The translations under genes were made by a program, and so were the position numbers. From Aporrectodea caliginosa (taxonomy: Eukaryota > Annelida > Clitellata > Crassiclitellata > Lumbricidae): a DNA stretch of 64,000 nucleotides. Each line of letters begins with the position of its first letter. Positions within the stretch are counted from its first letter, which is position 1. The notes below the pieces were generated by a model, which did not search any database, was not told where the DNA came from, and was given only the letters and a program-made list of their open reading frames with translations. The DNA lies in assembly GCA_020284085.1 (NCBI GenBank), contig JACEVL010001005.1:286698-350697 (forward strand). Direction: 5' to 3'. This document shows, piece by piece, positions 11,470 through 23,150 of the stretch.

Positions 11470-11776
11470 GGCGTCTTTTAAGTATCTCACAAATACTTTG
11501 CATTCACCAACCAGAGTTACGCTAAAGTCGTTGAGATCATATAGTTAATAAGCGACATGTGCTCAGATAAATAGAAGAGCCACCACTGGTGAATCCCCGC
11601 AGACGCGAAGACTAACCGACAGATAGTAGACACGTTTTGATTTCCTCGACTAAGCATGGAATATAGATACCTTCGCAGCTCAAAAAATAGGCATGATTGT
11701 GTCTAAGAGCGATTTTTGACACTTTCTTGTGCACATGGTTACAATCACTGCTTTTGATAACATGAGTTAATTTCAG

Positions 11777-12007
11777 ATGGACCGAGGAACCTTAGCATCG
11801 TCGAATATAAAGACCGTCTTGTATGTTCAGCTGATGGCAATCCAACTCCTACCTACAGATGGACAAATCTTGAGACTAACAGATCTGTAGAGGAACCGGT
11901 TCTCATATTTCATAACGCGTTGGATTCAGACAAGGAACGTATGTTCGAATGCACAGCTGTAAATGCACTGGGAACTCAAAGCAACAGCATTTCGTACTTG
12001 AATAATG
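11777..12007 (+). CDS. Ig-superfamily receptor, exon encoding Ig domain 3 (I/C2-type)
   Basis: Phase 1-1 exon of 231 bases between acceptor AATTTCAG (ends 11776) and donor GTAAAG (starts 12008). It encodes 77 residues with cysteines at about C17 (LVCSADGNPTP) and C59 (FECTAVNALG) and core W29 (YRWTN). The C.A.G.P.P.Y.W pattern and the 42-residue spacing are typical of I-set/C2 domains. Sequons RNLSI and TNRSV are present. It is the membrane-proximal domain, since the next exon carries the transmembrane segment. The usual D.G.Y.C block is replaced by DSDKERMFEC. Confidence 0.88.
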
Positions 12008-13381
12008 GTAAAGTGTTGTCCAGGTTAATATTTTTCAGAACAAAACAAGTCATTTCAAGCAGAGTGACAGAAGAAGAGAGATCGAGCAAAAGAGAACGAT
12101 ACAAAAACAGAGATAAGAAGAAACAGAGAAAGATATACTGAAAATAATATTCCGACAGACAGAAAAACAGAGTTGTTTTAAAACTGAATGGCCTATACGA
12201 AAGGAACCTATTTTCCAATACACAGCGGCTAAAATATTTGCCAATTAAAATTAAAAAAATAAAAAGCTAAGTATGGCGGATGTTAAACGGTTTCCCATTT
12301 ACAAGCCTAGTTTCAACTAAAGACGTATACTTTGCTCAACTATTTTATGAAAAGTAGTCGAACAGTCATTCAGACCGACATGCAAAGAACACACCATTAC
12401 AAAAATACCGATTGACAGACGAACCATCGACAGGCGGAGAGACAAAAAACACATACTTAAAGATACATATGAAACAATTGTGGGAATGTTAGGTTAACGG
12501 TAATGCACCTCTGACTTCCGTGTACACAGATTTCTACCCCGACAAATTTTCGAAGGGATATGTCTTTACGTTTAATGAGACATTTAAACCAGATAAGAAG
12601 AATGCTCGTCAGTGCACCGCTATTGTTGCAATTAACCCTAGAAGAGACAAACCCTGTCCAGATTCCACTTTTGAACAATCTATTGTAGGTTGGAAGGTTT
12701 CTGTTTAATAGTCCAGTCTTGAAGAAAGTGGCAAACAAAAAACGAAAATACACAACAGACAGAACTGATTTCGGCCAAACCATTATTCTTACGTTATTTC
12801 CCTTACGCGGCTGCCATTAGTTCAACGACGGCCAACCCCTTGGACCTATAATAATTATAAATGCCGACGTCGAACCAACGTCATGCGAATAATGAGCTAT
12901 CAGGCGAAGCAATTAACATAGCGTGAGGTTAGACGAAGACAAAGAAGGTAGACCAAGTGAAGTTAACGTAAGAGAAGAAATGTGAAGTAAGGTATGTAAT
13001 CCTAGGTAAGTTGAGCAAGGCAAGGTAAGACAACACAAGTTAAGGCAATGTATTATAGAGATTAGGGTCAGATATATTTTTTTTAAAATAAGTTTCTTCA
13101 TTAGCAAAAACCTAGCCTTCTCTGATCCAATAATTATTATAGCAGCACTCATTGCCTGTGTTGAGCTGAAGTCATTCAAATGATTTTGGAAATTTAATGT
13201 TGAAACTGTTGTCTACTTTAATAGCTAGGCCTACTACTACAATTTCACTGATATGCAGCCAGTTCAGCATGGACGCAGTAAATAATTATTTCTGATAAAA
13301 GTGACGTTTCAAAATGATTTAAGCACTTCTCTTACGATTACTTTTGCCTTGCATAACTAACTTGAAGTTTTGCTTATGTAG
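12008..13381 (+). other. Intron sequence
   Basis: Purine-rich around 12060-12160 and otherwise featureless. The open frame at 12520-12708 lacks splice context and domains. Confidence 0.5.
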
Positions 13382-13507
13382 GGTCTACTTCAGATCCTGG
13401 TACTTCTCGTCGTACATTTGTCGCAGCTGCTGTCGGTGTAGGATCACTGCTACTTCTTCTCATAATAATAACTGTTTCCTGTTTCGTCAGGAAGAAGAAT
13501 CTGACAG
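13382..13507 (+). CDS. Ig-superfamily receptor, transmembrane exon
   Basis: Phase 1-1 exon of 126 bases after acceptor CTTATGTAG (ends 13381). It encodes a short Ser/Thr/Pro stalk (residues 1-12), a hydrophobic helix at residues 13-36 (FVAAAVGVG then SLLLLLIIITVS) and a basic stop-transfer RKK at 37-39. No charged residue lies within the helix, so pairing with an ITAM adaptor through a membrane lysine or arginine is not indicated. The donor (GTTATT at 13508) is weak but keeps phase 1 with the next exon. Alternative donors GTATGG lie about 20 bases on but hit a stop. Confidence 0.8.
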
Positions 13508-13843
13508 GTTATTGTTCTATTATATTAGTATGGTATGGTAGCCAAAAAGATACATGTTTTTTTTTATTAAGTTAGGGCTTTCTTCAAAAGCTTCGACATG
13601 TTCAAGACATTGCGCAAATTCCAAATTCGCATGGTTTAACACTTTGTATTGACGGGCTTGTCTAAATCATTCAACGGCTTTTTATACATATCAAACATTA
13701 AAACTTTGACCACTGTGTTACTAAATCCTGGCGAGCCCTTCAATATTGTGGTTAAACCGACTTAGCTGAGCAGTGGTTGTGAAATACTGCATAGCCATCT
13801 GATAATGATCAGTAGCCTAATAATTAGGTTCTTTCATATTCTC

Positions 13844-14326
13844 GGTTCCACGACAACTCGTCGAACGACATTTCGTCTACGACACTTCGTCTCCAGACAT
13901 TTCGTCGAACGACATTTCATCTAAAAAGTTACTTGATATTGTCACCTTAAAATGGAAGCTGGATTTATGAAAAAACTATTTCCCTAAATGGAAGTGGGAT
14001 TGATGAAAACATTCCTGTGTTGAAATAGAAGCTGGATTGATCTAAATAATTTTTCCCGTAAATAGAAGCTGGATAACAAGCTGGATGCATGGATGAAACT
14101 AAGTTTCCATTCAATAGTAGCTGGATTGATGAAAATAATCTTGTCAGTAATTAGAAGCTGGATTCCTGAGAATATATAGCACGTTTTAGCGAAACTATAA
14201 GAGAGCGGCCTCTGTTGATTAGCCGTTATGGATACAGAAACACTTGTAGACGAAATGTCGTTCGACGAAATGTCTGTAGACGAAGTGTCGTAGACGCAAT
14301 GTCGTTCGACGAGTTGTCGTGACACC
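13844..14326. mobile_element. Mutator-type MITE, copy 1 (483 bp)
   Basis: Long terminal inverted repeats built from CACGACAACTCGTC and ACATTTCGTCTACGACACTT on the left and complementary blocks on the right. Exact 9-bp duplications CATATTCTC flank it (13835-13843 and 14327-14335). A 9-bp duplication with GG/CC-type long inverted ends is the Mutator (MULE) hallmark. The centre holds diverged GAAGCTGGATTGATGAAAA-type subrepeats of about 45 bp. No transposase. Confidence 0.9.
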
Positions 14327-14488
14327 CATATTCTCTACGAATTCGTGCCGCCTATAAATGACGTCACGCGATTTTGCGATTTTGGCCGATTTAAACCCCA
14401 ACCCCTCGTCACACGTCGTCGCAAAAAGCAACACCCTTCAAAAATGACGTCACAAAGCTCTGCCTCCAAAAACAAATTTCCATTTTAA

Positions 14489-14850
14489 TCTATACTATAG
14501 GGCTCAAAATTTGTCCTTCCGTTTGTTAACTTTGTTTGTATGTTTGTTTGTTTATCCATCCCATTAAAGGCTCCGAAGGGAACGCTTTAGCGATTTGCAA
14601 ATTTTACAAAACATTCTTACGGGGATTTGTAGGTAAACGCGACTATTTTAATCTCGCAATTTACTTTAAATGCCGATATATAATTATCGACATTTAAAAT
14701 TTATAAGTGGTTGCTACCGTTGCAAATCACGCTGCCATTTATGATTTCGCATGACGTCATACGGCACACGGCATCCTAAATAGAGCATTCGCAAAGCATT
14801 TCGGGATTTCTCCGACCAGCCAATGACATCATCTGGCTACATTGGTAAGT
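14489..14850 (+). mobile_element. Helitron-like 5' end
   Basis: Begins A|TCTATACTATAGGGC, the TC-start and AT-rich motif seen at many Helitron 5' ends. It shares internal blocks (TTGTCCTTCCG, AAAGGCTCCGAA, AACGCGACTATTTT) with the complete Helitron at 54191-54959. No matching CTAG end with hairpin was found, so the right boundary is a guess. Confidence 0.6.
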
Positions 14851-17061
14851 GCTGCGTATTATGTTGCCTCTCATGCGCCTCTGTCAATAAAGCCAACTTC
14901 TACTCAAAGAAGAATTATTTTCATCCATCAAGCTAGCCTAAGCTAAATATGAGTTGTTTTTCCAAATCATTCCTTCCAAATGCGTCATTATATAAATGCA
15001 ACCAACTTTCTCACGCAATCAAGCCTCCTACACATTATTGGATGTGCAATCTTGTTGCCTATGGTAGTTATTTGTACATACAATTGTATTTTCTTTAAAC
15101 AGAAGTTATGTTTCTTATAGGGTTAACGAAGATACATGTTTCCTTCATCGGACGAAGTGTTAGCGTCGAACCAGACATTATCGACGTAGACATATATTCA
15201 TACGGTTCGAAATGCTTAGCTTTCACATCTGTCATTTAATACTGCTACATAATATTATAACATTACAACTGTCAGTGCTTCAGTAAAAGCAATAGAGTAA
15301 TATATAGCCCACAGAGCAGTTAAAACTCTGAAAGTGAAAATTTAAATTAGCGTAGGCTTAATGCGCAAATGAACGACAAGCTTTATCAGCTGAATGAAGC
15401 TAAACTGATTCATTTTCCATTACGCCTAACGAAGCCTTTAATCGTGACATGTGCTGCAGTTGTGCACACCAGATGCGTTTACACGTTTTGCAAAATTTAT
15501 GCCGTAGGTTATATAATATTATGTTCAAGAACACATAAGAAAACTGATCATGCAATACGTGCATGCTTTCCATTTATAAATATGGTAGTTGCAATTGTAA
15601 TAGGATATTTATATAACGCCACTGAACAAAACAAATCAGAGCTCTGCGCTGGCCTATAAGATGTTAACTGTCATTAAGAACTAGAATTACAGCAGTTAAT
15701 AAAACAATGCAGTGTAGGCCTATAATAATTCACAAGAAGAGTCACCAGAGGGGAAGTGGGATCCACTCATACACTGTGAACTGTGAACTGTGAACAGCGG
15801 ATTCCCGTCAGAAGATGAAAGATGACATCATGTTCAAAGTTTCTGGATAATGTTTCGTCGATAAGTTGAAGCAACGACAGTTGACATTGACATCAGTAGC
15901 CTATGATAGCTAGTGGTTCATTGTGCTGACCTGACAACTTAGATGTTGTGGGTTGAAATCACCACCAGTTCCGGTAGTTATTTCAAGACTACGCTTTCAA
16001 TGATACCCCTAGCGAGATCGTCTATAGAATAAGTGAGCATAGATAGCCTCAGCTGTTGATTTGATGATTAGGCCTACGCAGCGACTGAGGGAACTGGCTT
16101 TGAAAAGCTGATGCCAAGAAATTACAGTTGTTACCATCGCTAGGCTATTCAGCATTTAAGTTAACCTACCATAATGTATGAATGTCAGTCAGACAATCAC
16201 TTTCATAATCAATCAATCAATCAATCAATCAATCGTTTGGTCAATGAATCAATCAATCATTCAATCAGTCAGTCAATCATTCACGATCTAAAGTCACTTT
16301 ATCGATTTTAAACGATTCAACTGAAAATCAGCATAATTATTAGAATTCATGTTGAAGGTTTTCTCCTGATGATTTGCATTGTTTCTGTAAAGGTGACATT
16401 GCCTTCAATCGACAACCACCATCGGAACATGAGCAGAACGGTTCGTCATTCAATAAATATATCGTAGCTATGCTAACATTTATACTGGCATATTAATTAG
16501 CATTATCATCTCCGTCGCCATTACCACCGTTCTAGTAATCATTATCGTAGTCGAAGCCATTGCCTTGTTTTCATAGCAATGCTCAAAATTAATATAGACT
16601 ATGTAATTTCAGAGTTTTAATCCCGGGCGAGCACGATCCGCAGACGGGAACTTTAAAAATGGCGTGGCGTTCATTAAAACGGGCAGCGGTGGTGAATGAC
16701 TTCACCCGATCAAATTATCGAAAACGAACAGGGTTGTCATACGGTTCCTCTAGCATTTTTCGTACACGGGGACCGTAAATGGCGTTGTACCTATATATAA
16801 ACGAGCAGCCATGTTGAAGGATTTCACCTGATTAATGCAGGGTCGATGCCAGACGGTCGCTATTAGAAAACGCCTACGTTTACATTCAAAGCTTAATGCC
16901 GAGCACCCTATGCAGACATACAGTTCAACGCTGGAGCGAGAACTGTAATGTCCGCGTTTTGTCCGTTATTTGATTACAAAGCATTCATTTTCCTTAGAAC
17001 CCAGACACATAATACTTAGAGCTCTCACGCTGATTATTGTTGTTGGTTTTTTCTTGCATAG
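14851..17061 (+). other. Long intron, mostly unrecognised
   Basis: No coding exon is supported. It contains an (AATC)n run at about 16207-16275 and short copies of a dispersed word (AGAAGAGTCACCAG near 15737) also seen near 11571 and 19649. Confidence 0.5.
16207..16275. repeat. (AATC)n microsatellite
   Basis: AATC tetranucleotide run, imperfect in its second half. Confidence 0.9.
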
Positions 17062-17145
17062 GTTCTAACGCCTTTAGAGTGCTTGAAAATCATGGAAGAG
17101 ACTCAGACTGTATCCCGGTTTATGCTGAGGTCAAGAAAGGAAACG
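17062..17145 (+). CDS. Ig-superfamily receptor, cytoplasmic exon with YAEV motif
   Basis: Phase 1-1 exon of 84 bases between acceptor TTGCATAG (ends 17061) and donor GTAGGC (starts 17146). It encodes 28 residues ending IPVYAEVKKGN. The Y-A-E-V tetrapeptide fits the YxxV core of SH2-binding inhibitory or switch motifs. The residue two before the tyrosine is proline, so it is not a strict ITIM. The exon does not contain a stop, so at least one more exon is needed downstream. Assignment rests on phase match, order and composition. It could be skipped in some transcripts, since every exon here is symmetrical. Confidence 0.72.
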
Positions 17146-17354
17146 GTAGGCAAATAAAAAAAATAGTAAATGTATCTGAGAGAAACAGGCAATTTGCATT
17201 TTGATCCATGTTTTGATGAATTGAGCTTTGGTTCCGTATAGAGTAAATACTGTTTCTGTCGTATCGCATCCAATAACTCAATGTAATACCGAAAATGGTT
17301 ATGATAATTCCCTTGTAACAGCCTACGCTATACATTTATGATGGCGTCAATACA

Positions 17355-17490
17355 GAGAGGTAAAGAGGAAGAGAAAGAGAGATATAGAGGCAGACATGAT
17401 ACGTTGAGACATAGAGACAGAGCGAGAGACAGAGATAGAGACAGACAGAGACAGACACAGACACAGAGACAGACACAGAGACAGAGAGTG
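17355..17490. repeat. (CAGAGA)n-type purine-rich repeat
   Basis: GAGA/CAGACA-type simple repeat, then GTGTGTG; no credible coding. Confidence 0.9.
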
Positions 17491-18330
17491 TGTGTGTGGG
17501 TCTCGCACGTTCGGATAATTACTGCTTGCTGAGTCGGCGTGTCGGATTTTTCTATTAACTCTGCCACGGATATACTGCGTTTTGAACGGTTTTGGTTGTG
17601 AGTCTCAACTTCTCCATGGCTGGAACAGTCCACAGACAGCCCCAGGGTGACAGGTTTTCATCCAACTGACCTACTTATGCCGACATCGTCAACACGGAGG
17701 AATAATGGCGGAACGAGTCGTTGGAGAGAAGCCACTGTAGTCAATCGCGGATACGAGATCAACCGCTCGACGATCAACCGATGCCTGTTCTGAGCACGGA
17801 ACTATCTGGGGTGGACCTAGAGATCTCCGGACGAAGAGATCATCATCCTTGCTGCAGAGATGACAGAACTGATGGGATCAATAGACTAGTTGGGAATCTG
17901 GTGGTTGGACTTAGAGAGTTTGCGCGAGCCTGCCACCGGTGACTCTTCTAGTGAGCGATGTTCTCATCCGACAGTACTCTGCACAAAACGACATATTTTA
18001 AGATCATGAGACTACACTACGCGCTCTCGTGCAAGACTTGTCTTGCTAAAGCGCGTTATAAATTTCTAATTGTAGGCCCTATTGTATTGTGTGGGATAAA
18101 TAAATAGAGAGAATGGTGGTCTCTACAATTATATTAACGAGATAATTTTTAATTTATGGTTAGTTACACAGCGGATTCCCGTATAAACTGTTGACCATGT
18201 AAACATTGTGGACTAAGGACAAACTGTGCGTTAACTATTCATTGCATACAACAATCAGCATCCTATCTCGGCCTAAATAAGCGATAAGGTACTAAGAGAG
18301 ACTAAATGTTAATGCTCATAAACCAACCCA
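17491..18330. other. Unrecognised, possible LINE/SINE 3' relic near 18000-18080
   Basis: No exon supported. GCGCGTTATAAATTTC followed by TGTAGGCCC resembles the 3' ends of the retroelements elsewhere in this window. Confidence 0.35.
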
Positions 18331-18368
18331 CATACATACATACATACATACATACATACATACATGCA

Positions 18369-18399
<31 letters not shown>

Positions 18400-18475
18400 C
18401 ATACATACATACGTTACATATACATGGCTACATACATATTATTACATACATTATTACATACATACATAATAATAG
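18331..18475. repeat. (CATA)n microsatellite
   Basis: CATA tetranucleotide run with interruptions. Confidence 0.95.
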
Positions 18476-18522
18476 ATGCCCATGTGTCTAACAGACCTAA
18501 TAATTATTATGATTATTATTAT

Positions 18523-18837
18523 NNNNNNNNNNNNNNNNNNNNNNNNNNNNNNNNNNNNNNNNNNNNNNNNNNNNNNNNNNNNNNNNNNNNNNNNNNNNNN
18601 NNNNNNNNNNNNNNNNNNNNNNNNNNNNNNNNNNNNNNNNNNNNNNNNNNNNNNNNNNNNNNNNNNNNNNNNNNNNNNNNNNNNNNNNNNNNNNNNNNNN
18701 NNNNNNNNNNNNNNNNNNNNNNNNNNNNNNNNNNNNNNNNNNNNNNNNNNNNNNNNNNNNNNNNNNNNNNNNNNNNNNNNNNNNNNNNNNNNNNNNNNNN
18801 NNNNNNNNNNNNNNNNNNNNNNNNNNNNNNNNNNNNN
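18523..18837. other. Assembly gap (N run)
   Basis: 315 unresolved bases, entered from an ATT/ATG trinucleotide run; probably a microsatellite the assembler could not cross. Confidence 0.99.
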
Positions 18838-19699
18838 CCCGCTAAAACGATAGATTACCGAAAGTAACTTACGATAACAACGTTAATCCTTGAAATATTC
18901 AGTTAAGGCGAGAATAATCAAAACAAAAATTAAAGCGGCAGCCTCCAGTCCGGGCGCCATCCAACCATTCTGTTGCAATATTTTACAAATTACTGTTCAA
19001 ATTGAAACTGTTATACAGGTTCAAGTTTTTCAAGTTAAAGTAAAGACAGTTAATAACAGCAATAGTTATAAAGTGTAATCCTTATGGCAATTTTACGCTG
19101 AATAAATTGGTAAGCCCAAACGCAAAAATATGTTTTGGCTAGTTCAATTCCCATGGAAATAAATAAGCCAAAACATAGCCTAGTACAAACGATTTTTGAG
19201 TATCAATATTAATTTTCTTTTATTTCAACCCTGCAAAAATACAAAATATAGGCTAATGCATTTTAAGGTGCAGATAGTTTTTCCGATTGAATAGATAAAT
19301 TCCGAGCTTTTTCTAATCAACCTGCAAATCAAGTTTGTAGAAAATATTGGTTTTCCGAGTTACTGTGTTTTGGCTTTTGAGGGCAGACTATTTAGAATTG
19401 ATGCTTACGTCAAAGTAAAAACTAACCCATGAACCGCATAACTAATGTTGACAGAAGAGTGCAGTGCGATTACCTTGACAATCATTTATTAATCATGATT
19501 TCTGAGCAAATTCATTAGTTCTTTTATATGTATGATTGTATGGTATGGTATGTGGACACTTAATGTAACGTTTTCTACATTAGCCCTTGTGATGTTACAG
19601 TTATTAAAAAAAAAGTTTATTCAATAAGTTAACGGTGTTCAAATAGATAGAAGAGTCACCACAGGAGAACTCCAGCAGACACGAAGAGTTCTTTCAGTA
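18838..19699. other. Intergenic or intronic, unrecognised
   Basis: AT-rich with no recognisable gene. The end (19646-19690) contains AGAAGAGTCACCACAGG, a dispersed word also near 11571 and 15737. Confidence 0.4.
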
Positions 19700-19847
19700 G
19701 TATGGTAATGGAGAGTTCTGAAACAGCCACGTCCCCCATTGTTCTAAGCCCCGCTCATATTGTTCTATAGCCCACCCCTATTGCTCTAAGCCCCTCCCTC
19801 TATTGTTCTAAGCCCCGTTCTCTATTGTTCCGGTTCTGTGCCAACAG

Positions 19848-20015
19848 CCAGTGAGTCATGCCGTTTCTACCCCAGTGAGTCATGCCGTTTCTACCTCAGT
19901 GAGTCATGCCGTTTCTGCCTCAGTTTCTAGCTCACCCCGTTTCTACCTCAGTGAGTCATCTATTTTCTATATCAGTACGTTTCTACCTCAGTGAGTCATC
20001 TATTTTCTACCTCAG
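19848..20015 (+). repeat. Tandem repeat carrying TGAGTCA
   Basis: Units of about 28 bp (AGTGAGTCATGCCGTTTCTA) in the outer left arm, mirrored at about 25590-25755 in the right arm. TGAGTCA is the AP-1 core; at least five occur in this arm. Confidence 0.85.
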
Positions 20016-20016
20016 T

Positions 20017-20545
20017 AATCATATTTTAATTATATTTCAAATAAATACCATTTAATATTTTAATATATTTTAAAGTTGTACTCTTTTTAGTGCATGCTAT
20101 TTCTTCATTAGACGAATCCTATTGGTATAAGTACATATTACAGCGACACGACCATTATTTTATATATATTTTAATTATATTTCAAATAAATACCATTTAA
20201 TATTTTAATATGCATTAAAGTTGTACTCTTATTAATGCGTGCCATTTGTTCATTAGAGGAATCCTTTTGGTAGAAGCACATCTTACAGTGACATGGCCAT
20301 TATTTTAATTATATTGAAGTATTTTTCAAAATAAAAACCATCTAATATTCTAATTTACGTTAACGTTGCACTCTTATTAATGTACCATATTTGCTCATTA
20401 GACGAACACCATTGCTTGGCGCGCATCTTGGAGCAGAATGTTCATTATTTTAAGTATATTTTAATATATTTCAAATAAATACCATTTAGTATTTTAATCT
20501 ACGTTAAAGTTGCACTCTTGTGCGACTAATTATATAATCATTCAT
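20017..20545 (+). repeat. ~140-bp AT-rich tandem repeat
   Basis: Four diverged units, each with AAATAAATACCATTTAATATTT and GTTGCACTCTTATT and an ATTAGACGAATCCTATTGG block. A further partial unit is at 20895-20985. Mirrored in the right arm at 24650-25590. Confidence 0.85.
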
Positions 20546-20719
20546 CTACACATCTTTCCATATAGATTGCGAGAGTTTTTTTTTTTATTTTATTTTTAAC
20601 TCGAGGTATCAACGATCCCTCAGGATTTATGAAAAATTGCTTTAGGAGCAGGAAATTTGTCTGGAGGGTCAGGCCTCGTCTTCAGGGTTTGCAGGAAAAG
20701 TGCCGTTGAATGCGACCAA

Positions 20720-20786
<67 letters not shown>

Positions 20787-21044
20787 TGAAAGTGCACAAT
20801 TCTCAAATATCAAACAAAATTGATGTAAAAAGGAAGAACACGGAGATAGAGCACGAGGGATGGTGGTAAAAAGAGAGAGGCAGAGGTAAGCTGCTATTTT
20901 AATATATGTTAAAGTTACGCTCTTATTGGTCCACACTATATGTTCATTAGACGAATCCTATTGGCCCTTATCGAACCATATAAATATAGGATATTATTGG
21001 CATATTCATAGCAGACTGGTGTATGAATTTATGTAAGTGGCTGT

Positions 21045-21360
21045 TTGCAGGTTTGTTTGTGTATGTTTGTATGCTTGAGTGCTTGTGTTTGTGTGTATTT
21101 GTATATGCTTAAGTGTTTGTATATTTGTGTTTATGTATTTGTGGAAGTTCTTGTGGGCATGTTTGTATGTATTGGTGTGTATGCATGTATGTGTTTGTGT
21201 ATTTGTACAAGTGTTTGTGTGCAGGTTTGTGCGTGTTTGTATGTGAATGTGTATGGTTGTGAAAGTATGTGTATGTTTGTGTGCTTGTGTGTTTGTGTTT
21301 GAGTATTTGTATGCATGTTTGTATGTATTTGTAGATATGCATATGCATGTTTGTATAGTT
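21045..21360 (+). repeat. TGTATGTTTGTG minisatellite
   Basis: Degenerate tandem repeats of TGTATGTTTGTG/TGTTTGTGTGTA, mirrored at 24287-24602. Confidence 0.92.
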
Positions 21361-21594
21361 TGTGCGTATGGCCAATTGTAGCATATCTACTAAAATTGCG
21401 ACTCTCTTGGTTTGCTTTGATGAGGTTTGTAGGGTGCACGAGAGATCAACTAGAACGATTACATTGCAACTGTTAAGTTACAATGTTGGATGGGATCATT
21501 ATTTGTATAGATCACATACAAACTTCAGCTTGTTTAGACGTGTAGAATGGCAGAAAGTATGCCAATTTTACCATTCTTCGAATGGCTAAGACGC

Positions 21595-21990
21595 AAAGAT
21601 TTGCAGTATGTAATGTATGCTACAATTACGACTCTTCAAACAATCAGACACATAGAATTGCCGTATGCTACAATTACAACTCTTTGAATGCTAAGGCACA
21701 AAGAATTGCGCTATGTATGTTAAAATTACAATTCTTCGAATGCTAAGATGCAAATAATTGCATCGTATATGTAAAAATCACGACTCTTCGAATGCTAAGA
21801 TACAATGAATTGCGGTATGTATGGTAAAATTACGATTCTTCAACCACTCAGGCACAAAGAATTGCACTGTATATGTAAAAATCACCACTTTTCGAATGCT
21901 AAGATGCATAGAATTGCTAAAATTACGACTCTTCAACCACTCAGGCACATAGAATTGCCGTACTCATGCTACAATTAAAACTCTTTGAAA
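21595..21990 (+). repeat. ~60-bp tandem repeat
   Basis: Six or so diverged units containing ACTCTTCGAATGCTAAGATG and AAAGAATTGC; mirrored at 23650-24050. Confidence 0.88.
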
Positions 21991-21999
21991 ACTTGAGAA

Positions 22000-23150
22000 G
22001 CCGAAAACACTTCAAAAATTTGAAACTTTAGAAACTTTAAACTTTGTGAAACTTGCAACAACTCGTGAAAATGAAAACGTTTAGGGAACTTCAAACTTTT
22101 ATAAATCTTCAATTTTTGTGAAGATGTCAATCTCTGCGAAACTTGACAAAAAGGAAACTCCTAAAACTTGAGAAATTCACAACTTCAGAAATTTAAAACT
22201 TTGAAAATTCACAGATTTTGAAACTTACAACTCTTAGAACACTTGAAACTTGAGAAACCTAAGACTTTTGAAACTTACTGGTTGAGAAACTTACAACTTG
22301 AGATGCTCAAAAATAGTCAAACTTAGAAATTTAGCGCTTGTGAAACAAGTAAACCCAGAAGCTTTGGTTAATCTGTATATTAGAAATCTTAGAAACATCC
22401 AAACTTGCAATCTTTGTGAAACTTGAAACTTTGAAATCTTAGAAGCACAAACATACCCAGTTTGTAGACTGTAGAGTTTGTCAAACTTGAGAACCCTAAA
22501 AATTAAAAATTTTCAAATTGAGAATCTTAAAATTTGCCAAACTGAAAACTTCCTAAGCTGAAAACTTCAGAAACTGAAAACTTCTAGAAAATTTAAATTT
22601 GAATCTTTAGAAACGTTAAACTTTGTGAAACTTTCAATCTTTGGCAAAATTTGAGAAACCTAAGACCTGAGAAACGGACACCATGGCAAACCTTAAAACT
22701 TGAGAAACTTACAATTCGATTAACACACAACTTGATAAACTTAAAATTTGATAAACTGAGAACTTTCTAAGTTGAAAACTTGAGAAACTTGCAACTCTTA
22801 CAAAACTTACAACTTTGAGAAAACTTGATACTTTGAAAATTCTTAGAAAACTTGAAACTTGCGAAGACTAAGACTTGCGAATCCTAAGTCTTATGAAACT
22901 TGAGAAACATATAACTTAAGAAACTTAAAACTCTTACAAACCTAAGTCTTGTGCAACTTACAACATGAGAAACAAGCAACTTGAGAAACTTACAACTCTT
23001 AGAAAACTTGAAATTTGAGAAACATACAACTCTTACAAACTTACAACCTTAGAAAACATGAAACTTTGTAAACTCACAGTTTGTGAAACTTTCAATCTTT
23101 GGCAAAATTGAGAAAGCTAAGACTGTGAAACTTTCAACATGCGAAACCTA
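22000..23150. repeat. AAACTTGAGAAACTT-type degenerate repeat at the palindrome centre
   Basis: Continuous short degenerate repeats of CTTGAGAAACTTACAACTT; the last ~650 bp (22500-23150) form the unpaired spacer. Confidence 0.88.

Noticed and set aside
15369..15659. 96-codon frame with hydrophobic stretches in the receptor intron
   Set aside because: No recognised motifs and no splice context matching the gene's phase.
18364..18867. Long frame across 18523-18837
   Set aside because: Most of it is unresolved N bases.
21045..21302. Cysteine/valine-rich 85-codon frame, present twice
   Set aside because: Identity on the opposite strand at 24345-24602 is due to the inverted repeat; the frame is a TGTATGTTTG minisatellite.
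22000..23150. CRISPR-like array at the palindrome centre
   Set aside because: Units are short, degenerate and without constant spacers; the genome is eukaryotic.
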